A model generated the notes under the pieces. That model was not told the origin of the DNA, ran no database searches, and saw only the letters and a program-made list of their open reading frames with translations. Of a stretch of DNA of 37,797 bases, positions 31,751 to 37,797 are shown one piece after another. Source of the stretch: an uncultured Bacillota bacterium (lineage in GTDB: Bacteria > Bacillota > Clostridia > Lachnospirales > Lachnospiraceae); the NCBI GenBank assembly GCA_905200905.1, contig CAJKMA010000023.1, positions 1 through 37,797 on the forward strand, written 5' to 3'. Position numbers and translations under genes: made by a program. The first letter of the stretch is position 1. Each line of letters starts with the position of its first letter.

Positions 31751-33703
31751 TTATTTTACAAAAACATATGCCCCAAGTTCTTCTAGCTGCACTTTTTCCC
31801 CTTCCAGACATTCTCCCTGGAAATCAATGCCTGCTGGTGATACAATCTGCCTATACCCCTTATTTTCCAGAACAAACTCTGCTGCATCCTGACTGGCATG
31901 AAAAATCACTACAACCTTTTTCCACGGATCTTTTCCCTGAATCCCTTCCATTTCATAGGCAATGGTTCCTTCTGGCATATTTTCATAAAAATACTGGCGT
32001 GTCCTTGCCTTTTCACTTAAATCATAAAATCCCGAAAAACAATTTCTCACTTCATGAAGTCCTTTATAGTAAGAAATTAAATCCTGAAATTGGTACATTC
32101 TGTTCCAATCCAGACGATTCAGAGTTTTTGACAAATTATAGCTGTTATCCTCTCCTTGTTTGGTTCTTCCGGCTTCTTCTCCTGCCTGCATAAAAGGAAT
32201 TCCTGCTGAGAACTGAACAATGGCTGCTGCCAGCTTGTTCATGGCAAGTAAATCTCCGTGACGTGTTTCATAGTCCTTATCTTTTTTTACAGAATCTACT
32301 AATTTATCCCACAAAGTACTATTATCATGAGCAGATACATAGTTTAGAAGCTGTGCCGGGGAAACAGGCTGAACCTTCTCCTCTTTGTCAAAAAGTCCCT
32401 GGATTCCACGTTTAACTTTTTCTTCCTGTCCTTTTCTTCCATTGACATAACCAGGTACTTCCAGCTCATCATAAGGTCCTTTCACAGCATCTCTTGTATC
32501 GTCATTAAACACTGCAATGCCTTCTGCCAATTCTTCCATGGCCTCTTTTGTGGCAAAAATTTCTCCTTTTTTTAATGCACTCGGACCTGCCGACCATGGT
32601 TCTCCATAAAGAAAAATCTGTTTTCCACCTTCCAGCTTATTTAAGGCACTTCGGATTTCATTCATAGTATGGACATCATGCAGCCCCATTAAATCAAACC
32701 GGAAACCGTCAATATGGTACTCCTTAGCCCAATACAAAACAGAATCAATCATATATTTCCGAAACATAGCACGGTCACTTGCTGTATCATTTCCGCAGGC
32801 AGAGCCATCTGAATAAGTTCCATCTTCCTCAATCCGGTAATAGTAATAAGGTACCGTAGCATTAAAAAAAGAATCTAAACTATGGGTATGGTTATATACC
32901 ACATCCATAACCACAGAAATCCCTGCTCTGTGCAGTGCTGCAACCATTTCCTTAAACTCCTTGATTCTTACTTCACCGTGAAAAGCATCTGTTGCATAGG
33001 AGCCTTCCGGCACATTATAGTTCACCGGGTCATATCCCCAGTTAAAGGTATCGCACTTGCTTTCGTCCACAGAACCGTAGTCAAAGGAAGGTAGTAAATG
33101 AACATGTGTAATCCCCAGCTCTTTCAAATAATTCACACAAGTCGGATGCACTCCATCCTGATTCAAAGTGGTATTTTCTGTAAATGCCAGATATTTACCA
33201 CGATAACCCTCTCTTACTCCGCTGGCAGGGTCATTACTAAAATCCCCTATGTGGGCTTCCCAGACCCATGTCCGCTCTAATGGATGGAATACATGACAAT
33301 CCTGTTCCCAGCCGGCAGGATTCGTCTGTACCAGATCTACCACCATACTTCTCTTTCCGTTTACACCAGCTGCCTTTGCGTAAACATCTCCTGTTTCCCT
33401 GGTTTGTCCCTCAACCGTTACAGAAAAGGTATAATACACACCATGAAGGTCTCCTTGCACCTGTGTCTCATAAATTCCCTGTTCTCTCTTTTCCATTTCC
33501 ACTTGGAGAAGTTCCTTTTCTCCCTCTTCTTCCCTGCTTCCTGCAGTGAATAAATGAAGCATCACACGGTCTGCCGTGGGTGCCCACACCTTAAAGGTTG
33601 TTTTATCTTTTTCGTAAAAAGCTCCCAGGTCATTCCCTGTATAGGTATAGTTTTCTTCAAATTCCTTTGAATCAAATATTTTTTTCCATTCTTTAGCTGT
33701 CAT
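31751..33703 (-). CDS. pulA: Type I pullulanase, GH13 (cytoplasmic)
   Basis: 650 residues. It hydrolyses alpha-1,6 links in pullulan and branched dextrins. An N-terminal CBM48-like domain (about 20-125: TTFKVWAPTADRVMLHLF) precedes the GH13 barrel. The type I signature is FNWGYDPVNYNVPEGSY (220-236; usually YNWGYDP). Catalytic regions are MDVVYNH (266-272), nucleophile Asp337 in GFRFDLMG, acid Glu368 in YGEPW and His459-Asp460 in SAHDN. No signal peptide, so it acts on imported oligosaccharides. AGGAG precedes the ATG by 8 bases. It lies 78 bases downstream of malG beyond a terminator, with no clear promoter of its own. Confidence 0.95.
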   Translation of the reverse strand: MTAKEWKKIFDSKEFEENYTYTGNDLGAFYEKDKTTFKVWAPTADRVMLHLFTAGSREEEGEKELLQVEMEKREQGIYETQVQGDLHGVYYTFSVTVEGQTRETGDVYAKAAGVNGKRSMVVDLVQTNPAGWEQDCHVFHPLERTWVWEAHIGDFSNDPASGVREGYRGKYLAFTENTTLNQDGVHPTCVNYLKELGITHVHLLPSFDYGSVDESKCDTFNWGYDPVNYNVPEGSYATDAFHGEVRIKEFKEMVAALHRAGISVVMDVVYNHTHSLDSFFNATVPYYYYRIEEDGTYSDGSACGNDTASDRAMFRKYMIDSVLYWAKEYHIDGFRFDLMGLHDVHTMNEIRSALNKLEGGKQIFLYGEPWSAGPSALKKGEIFATKEAMEELAEGIAVFNDDTRDAVKGPYDELEVPGYVNGRKGQEEKVKRGIQGLFDKEEKVQPVSPAQLLNYVSAHDNSTLWDKLVDSVKKDKDYETRHGDLLAMNKLAAAIVQFSAGIPFMQAGEEAGRTKQGEDNSYNLSKTLNRLDWNRMYQFQDLISYYKGLHEVRNCFSGFYDLSEKARTRQYFYENMPEGTIAYEMEGIQGKDPWKKVVVIFHASQDAAEFVLENKGYRQIVSPAGIDFQGECLEGEKVQLEELGAYVFVK

Positions 33704-33730
33704 ATTATTTTCTCCTACTTAATTTTGTAC

Positions 33731-33774
33731 AAAAAGGACACCGCATAAAGTCCATATCCATGAATGCGGTATCC
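33731..33774 (-). terminator. Terminator/attenuator between malG and pulA
   Basis: Minus-strand arms GGATACCGCAT (33764-33774) and ATGCGGTGTCC (33736-33746) pair over 11 bp with one T-G pair around a 17-base loop, followed by TTTTTG (33731-33735). It starts 8 bases after the malG stop. The long loop and short T run suggest partial termination. The tail overlaps the palindrome TTTTGTACAAAA (33723-33734). Confidence 0.75.
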
Positions 33775-33781
33775 TCTTTTT

Positions 33782-34621
33782 TTAGCCTTTTACAGCACCG
33801 TCTGCCACGCCTTCTACATAAAATCTCTGCATAATGATAAAGACAATAGCAATTGGTATTGATACCAAAACGCTTCCTGCTGCAAATCTTGTATAATAAT
33901 AGTTAATAAATTCCCTGTCTAACATTTTTGCAAGACCGATGGCAACTGTATATTTCTCATAATTGTCGCCCATAATTACACTGGCAAAAATATAATCCAC
34001 CCACGGAGCCATAAAAGAAGTCAGTGCTGTATAAGTAATCATTGGTTTTGACAGTGGCAATACCACCTTGGTAAATACCTGGAACTTGGTTGCCCCGTCC
34101 AAAATAGCTGATTCGTCCAGAGATTTCGGAACCGTATCAAAAAATCCCTTGGCAATATAAAATCCAAGCCCCGCGCCTCCGGAATAAACCAGAATCAAGG
34201 CAACCAGTGACTGACTGATACCAATACCTTTTAAAATATAGTAAATGGCAATCATGGACATGAAGCCAGGAAACATTCCCAAAATCAGTGCCAGATTCAT
34301 AAATGGCTTTCTGATAGCAAACTGCAGTCTGGAAAGACAATATGCAGTAGCCAGATTAAAAAAGGTAGATAGCACACAGGAACATACTGCCACAAACAAC
34401 GTATTCATAAACCACTGTGCAAAGTGAAACTGTGTATCCGTAAATAAATTAATATAATTGTCAATAGTAACACTCTTCGGCCAGAAATACGGTGTAAAAG
34501 ACCCAGGTTCTCCACGGAAAGATGTAAGAATAACCCACAAAATAGGCATAATCCAGATAACACTCAAAATTGCCAGCACAATATGAGAAATACCGGTATC
34601 TAACATTTTCTTGATTTTCAT
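33782..34621 (-). CDS. malG: Maltodextrin ABC transporter permease MalG
   Basis: 279 residues with six membrane segments. The cytoplasmic ATPase-docking loop reads ESAILDGATKFQVFTKVVLP (EAA-type motif), and the C-terminus YVEGVADGAVKG is the typical MalG tail. It forms the membrane channel with MalF. Its start shares one base with the malF stop (TAATG), with AAGGAG upstream. Last gene of malE-malF-malG. No ATPase gene is present, so a shared MsmK/MalK-type ATPase encoded elsewhere must power it. Confidence 0.93.
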   Translation of the reverse strand: MKIKKMLDTGISHIVLAILSVIWIMPILWVILTSFRGEPGSFTPYFWPKSVTIDNYINLFTDTQFHFAQWFMNTLFVAVCSCVLSTFFNLATAYCLSRLQFAIRKPFMNLALILGMFPGFMSMIAIYYILKGIGISQSLVALILVYSGGAGLGFYIAKGFFDTVPKSLDESAILDGATKFQVFTKVVLPLSKPMITYTALTSFMAPWVDYIFASVIMGDNYEKYTVAIGLAKMLDREFINYYYTRFAAGSVLVSIPIAIVFIIMQRFYVEGVADGAVKG

Positions 34622-35997
34622 TATGAGAAATCTCCTTCCTCTTTATATGCTGCTGTCCGCCTGTATGCAAGCAGAGAAACCGTTGCAGACAGAATAAAGA
34701 CAATAATACCAATAGTTGAAGCATACGAATACTCTTTTCCGGTTGTTGTCAGCTTATACAGCCATGTAACCAGAAGGTCTGTTTTTCCTGCCTGAAAATA
34801 ATTCAAATCAGCCGGTCCGCCTCCTGTGAGCAGATAAATAACATTAAAGTTATTAATATTGCCAATAAAACTGGTAATCAGGGTTGGTCCTGTAATGAAC
34901 AAAACATAAGGCATGGTAATTTTAAAGAAAATAACTCTGTTATTTGCGCCATCCACCTTGGCAGCTTCATACAATTCTTTCGGAATATTCATCAAAATTC
35001 CACTTACTGTCAGCATGGTATAAGGAACACCAATCCAGAAGTTAATAACAATAATGGTAATTTTGGCAATCATTGGATCATCCCAGAAAGGAATCGGCTG
35101 GCTAATCAGTCCCAAACTCTGTAAAAGCACATTCACTGCACCTTCATTTTCCAGCATGGTACTCATAGTCAAAAGCGTTACAAACTGAGGAACTGCAATG
35201 GAGATAACAAACATGGTTCTCCAAAGGCCTTTTAACCGCACATTTTTTTTGTTAATTAAAAGTGCCAGCAAAATTCCGCCAATATAAGTTGTAAAAGTCG
35301 CTGCAACCGCCCATACTAGAGTCCATCCCAAAACCGGCCAGAAGGTTTCTGCAATGGTACTTCCTGCACCCAGCATGGTTTTAAAGTTATCCAGGCCAAC
35401 CCAGGTAAATAAATTACCTGGAGGCTGGTGTGTGCTGTCATAATTAGTAAATGCAATCAAAATCATGAAAACCAAAGGCAAAATTGTAAACAAAAGAATA
35501 CCAGTAAGCGGAAATGCCATTAATGTTACATGAAGTTTTGAATCAAGATATTCTTTTAATTCTTCCCGGAAACCCGGTATATGCTGTTTATTTTCTGCCA
35601 TCTTCTGTACAGAAAAGGCACATTTAATGTTAAAATAATACACAAGTAAAAATCCAAGTACCACGAATACTGATGCCACGCCATACAGCAGTATCAGCAT
35701 AGAGTTATCACCATCCTGGAGCACATCAATTCCCAGCGTCTCATTGTATACCCAGCCCTGCTGCGTTTCTCCCAGGGTCCACAAATCTCCAATGGCTCCT
35801 GCACCATACTGAACCATAAAGATAAGGAATGCAATCTCAATGGCCAGAAACAGGATTCCCTTTACAATCTGTTTATGTAATATATTCCCATATCCCATAA
35901 TGAGAAAAGAAAGTCTGGTCTTTAAATCACCTTCCAGAAATGCTTTTTTCATGAAAGAAAATACATTATCCTTTTGTCCTTTCTTACTGTTTTTCAT
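34621..35997 (-). CDS. malF: Maltodextrin ABC transporter permease MalF
   Basis: 458 residues. The N-terminal third has two additional membrane segments (about 43-62 and 100-122) before the core permease domain, a MalF feature that gives eight helices. The core begins near HVTLMAFPLTGILLFTILP and carries the ATPase-docking motif YEAAKVDGANNRVIFFKITMP (YEAAKVDGANN onward). GAGGG lies 6-7 bases before the ATG. Pairs with MalG to pass maltodextrins delivered by MalE. 40 bases separate it from malE. Confidence 0.93.
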   Translation of the reverse strand: MKNSKKGQKDNVFSFMKKAFLEGDLKTRLSFLIMGYGNILHKQIVKGILFLAIEIAFLIFMVQYGAGAIGDLWTLGETQQGWVYNETLGIDVLQDGDNSMLILLYGVASVFVVLGFLLVYYFNIKCAFSVQKMAENKQHIPGFREELKEYLDSKLHVTLMAFPLTGILLFTILPLVFMILIAFTNYDSTHQPPGNLFTWVGLDNFKTMLGAGSTIAETFWPVLGWTLVWAVAATFTTYIGGILLALLINKKNVRLKGLWRTMFVISIAVPQFVTLLTMSTMLENEGAVNVLLQSLGLISQPIPFWDDPMIAKITIIVINFWIGVPYTMLTVSGILMNIPKELYEAAKVDGANNRVIFFKITMPYVLFITGPTLITSFIGNINNFNVIYLLTGGGPADLNYFQAGKTDLLVTWLYKLTTTGKEYSYASTIGIIVFILSATVSLLAYRRTAAYKEEGDFS

Positions 35998-36037
35998 TTT
36001 GTTCCCTCTTTCATTTGTTCACAAAGATTCTTGTCTG

Positions 36038-37306
36038 TTATTCTCCTAATTTAGACAGAATATTTTTCACCATGGTATCCAGGCTTTCCTGCATGTTATC
36101 TCTGGTAATGGACTGATTCATTAAGCCTGCTCCAAATGCTTCTGTTGGTGTCCAGAAATTAGCAACCTGAGGAATGGAGGTCTGTAAGATGGATAACTGC
36201 GCCTGTTCAGTAAGAGCCTTTAATGCTTCGTTTTCGGTATCTGCTGCAATAGTTTCTTCCATTTTTTTATTGGTGGAAGCTGCCGGACTTATTTCATAAC
36301 GCATTTCTAATGCAGTATCACTGTTGGTCATCCACTCTGCTAACAGCATTGCTTCTGCCGGATATTTTGTCTGAGCATTTACACCTGTCAGATTAAAGTT
36401 CATCATACTTGCAAGCTGAACCGTTGTACCATCCTCAAAAGTCACTTCCGGCAATTGTGTAACTCCGTAATCATCACCCAGATATCCTTTAATCAGCTCT
36501 GCATCCCATGCACCTGTAAAGGTTGCTCCTAAAGTACGATTCTCAAATGCCTTTAATAAAACCGCTCCGTCCTGATTTGCAAATTTGGGATTTGCTGCCA
36601 AATCTGCCAGATAATTTCCTGCTAACAATCCCTTTTCACTGTTGAAATCACAGGATTTCGGATCCGTCCCATCTTCTCCGAACAATCTGCATCCTGCTGC
36701 CTGGAAGAAACAGGAATTATACCATCCATTGTCAATATCCATGGAGAAGTTGGTAACACCCTCAGGAAGCTGTTTTTCCATCATCGTATTCAGACTCTTT
36801 ACCTCTTCCTCTGTGTACATACTCTTATCATAGAACATAATAAAAGTAGTAGAGGCTACCGGATATCCGTAAAGCTCACCATCTACACTTGCTGCCTGTA
36901 TTGCCGTGTCCAGATTATTTGCTACAATTTCATCTTTATTCTTGGTAATACGATATAATACATTTGCTGCCTGCAGCTCCATTACCTGGTCAGAAGCAAA
37001 ATCAAATACATCTGCTGCTGCAGACGCATCTTTTAAAAGCTCTGTTTTGGCATCTGCACCCATAACAACTGCCTGCTCAATTTCCCAATCCGCTGCTTCC
37101 GGAACTTCCTTCTGAAAAGCTTCAATCATTTTCTTATACATTTCCTGGTCTTCCTGAGAGCCCCATACCTTTAACTTTGCATTCTTTGCATATCCACTCT
37201 CTGTCTTAGCCCCAGATTCCTGTTTTTCTTCTTTTTTTCCGCATCCTGCCAGACTTCCTACGGCCAAAATTCCTGCCAGCAAAAATGCTAATGCTCTTTT
37301 TTTCAT
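36038..37306 (-). CDS. malE: Maltodextrin-binding lipoprotein MalE
   Basis: 422 residues. A lipoprotein signal with lipobox LAGC (Cys22) and a Lys/Glu-rich linker are followed by a family 1 solute-binding fold: KLKVWGSQEDQEMYKKMIEA, DVFDFASDQVMELQAANVLY, YPVASTTFIMFYDKSMY and TFTGAWDAELIKGYLG. These segments are typical of maltose/maltodextrin-binding proteins. It captures the sugar outside the membrane and delivers it to MalFG. The ribosome-binding site AAAAAGGAA is very close to the ATG. It leads the malEFG operon and is probably the most expressed gene of the cluster. Confidence 0.92.
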   Translation of the reverse strand: MKKRALAFLLAGILAVGSLAGCGKKEEKQESGAKTESGYAKNAKLKVWGSQEDQEMYKKMIEAFQKEVPEAADWEIEQAVVMGADAKTELLKDASAAADVFDFASDQVMELQAANVLYRITKNKDEIVANNLDTAIQAASVDGELYGYPVASTTFIMFYDKSMYTEEEVKSLNTMMEKQLPEGVTNFSMDIDNGWYNSCFFQAAGCRLFGEDGTDPKSCDFNSEKGLLAGNYLADLAANPKFANQDGAVLLKAFENRTLGATFTGAWDAELIKGYLGDDYGVTQLPEVTFEDGTTVQLASMMNFNLTGVNAQTKYPAEAMLLAEWMTNSDTALEMRYEISPAASTNKKMEETIAADTENEALKALTEQAQLSILQTSIPQVANFWTPTEAFGAGLMNQSITRDNMQESLDTMVKNILSKLGE

Positions 37307-37354
37307 TTCCTTTTTCTTGTATTACTGCTGTTTTTCTACTCTATCACAATTTTT

Positions 37355-37392
37355 ACAGAGCTCTGTATCAATAATTAAATCTAAAATGTCAA
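37355..37392 (-). promoter_or_regulatory. malE promoter region with palindrome and shared motif
   Basis: Minus-strand TTGACA (37387-37392), a 17-base spacer and GATACA (37364-37369) form a candidate promoter. The -10 is poor. The perfect 12-base palindrome ACAGAGCTCTGT (37355-37366) overlaps the end of the -10 and the start site, as an operator would. The spacer also contains TATCAATAATTAAA (plus strand, 37366-37379), shared with the debranching operon. I see no CcpA-type site here. Confidence 0.4.
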
Positions 37393-37400
37393 TTTTTATA

Positions 37401-37432
37401 AAGGAAAAGGAGCCGCCACATTTGGCGACCCC
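37401..37432 (-). terminator. Terminator of the Asn/Ser/Thr-rich gene
   Basis: On the minus strand GGGGTCGCC (37424-37432) pairs with GGCGGCTCC (37409-37417) over 9 bp with two G-T pairs and a 6-base loop, followed by TTTTCCTTT. It is the most GC-rich hairpin in the right half and lies 20 bases after the small gene's stop. Confidence 0.8.
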
Positions 37433-37451
37433 GCATACAAAAGAACCATTC

Positions 37452-37655
37452 TTACTCGTAATCAAACATTGATTTTGTACTATTTTTGTTGCTGCTGGAA
37501 TTCTTTGCATTATGGCAATTTTTCTCGCTGCTATTCTTAGCAGTTTTATTTTTGCTGCTGGTAGTGTTAGTACTGTTTCTGTTGCTTGCATTGCTTGTAG
37601 TATTTGTGCTGTTCGTGCTGTTTTTGCTATTTGTATTCATAGTATTCTTTGCCAT
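37452..37655 (-). CDS. Small Asn/Ser/Thr/Lys-rich protein of unknown function
   Basis: 67 residues, of which 17 are Asn, 15 Ser, 11 Thr and 9 Lys, so Asn+Ser+Thr make up about 64 percent. It begins MAKNTMNTNSKNS, is built of short N-S/T-rich units, has one Cys (KNCHN) and ends with a different tail, SMFDYE. No membrane segment, signal peptide or known domain. It is probably disordered and basic. A strong AGGAGGT lies 7 bases before the ATG and a good terminator follows, so I consider it a real gene despite low complexity. The opposite strand is also open over this stretch and would encode an implausible Leu/Phe/Val-rich peptide without a ribosome-binding site. I do not recognise the family. 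Confidence 0.65.
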   Translation of the reverse strand: MAKNTMNTNSKNSTNSTNTTSNASNRNSTNTTSSKNKTAKNSSEKNCHNAKNSSSNKNSTKSMFDYE

Positions 37656-37797
37656 TGTCTCTACCTCCTGAGATACTTTTTGGTTACCTTCTTATTATGT
37701 CAATTGTTCCGCAAAAATATTCCCCCAATAATTGTTAAAAACTGTTTCATAAATTTCTACAAATTTTTAATAAAAAAATAATATTATTGCATTTTTT

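Noticed and set aside
37486..37671. A hydrophobic plus-strand peptide opposite the Asn/Ser/Thr-rich gene
   Set aside because: Antisense of AAY/AGY/ACN-type codons gives Leu/Phe/Val runs automatically. No ribosome-binding site precedes it, whereas the minus-strand frame has AGGAGGT and a terminator.
1..37797. CcpA catabolite-repression sites in the promoter gaps
   Set aside because: I inspected the gaps upstream of malL, the sensor operon, pulA, malE and the debranching gene for a TGNAANCGNNNNCA-type site and found no acceptable match.

Overview
The window looks like chromosome from a low-GC Gram-positive anaerobe, most likely a Lachnospiraceae-type gut Clostridium (Blautia/Dorea/Ruminococcus-like). 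This rests on AT-rich DNA, strong AGGAGG ribosome-binding sites, the rpsF-ssb-rpsR cluster, a class B sortase, FeoAB, YesM/YesN-type signalling and a large alpha-glucan utilisation cluster. The genus is inferred from gene content only. No phage, insertion sequence, rRNA or CRISPR array was seen.

Left part (1-7,600). The rpsF-ssb-rpsR cluster (minus strand, rpsR cut by the window edge) is followed by a YczE-like membrane protein divergent from an AraC regulator. Next comes a minus-strand operon: zinc-ribbon membrane protein, class B sortase, Sir2 deacetylase, DUF951 protein. An initiator tRNA gene with its own consensus promoter and terminator follows, then a plus-strand pair of a DUF1275 membrane protein and a second AraC regulator.

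Middle (7,600-21,100). An intracellular GH13 alpha-glucosidase and the ferrous-iron transporter genes feoA-feoB lie on the plus strand. A two-gene Septu-like anti-phage module (HNH nuclease PtuB and ATPase PtuA) sits on the minus strand, bordered by a perfect 18-bp inverted repeat on one side and by a 58-codon remnant of an unrelated ATPase gene on the other. After it come lrgAB, pepT, and an operon encoding a VanY-like carboxypeptidase and a heterodimeric ABC exporter.

Right part (21,200-37,800), all minus strand. This is a coherent alpha-glucan system. MalE-MalF-MalG imports maltodextrins; no ATPase subunit is present. Cytoplasmic pullulanase and a GH133 debranching enzyme remove branches, glycogen phosphorylase releases glucose-1-phosphate, and 4-alpha-glucanotransferase rearranges short chains. 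Between pullulanase and the debranching enzyme lies a tightly overlapping trio: YesN-type response regulator, YesM-type histidine kinase and a solute-binding lipoprotein without its own permease. I read this as a candidate three-component glucan sensor, and it is the most interesting item in the window. The right edge holds a short Asn/Ser/Thr-rich protein gene of unknown function with a strong ribosome-binding site and its own terminator.
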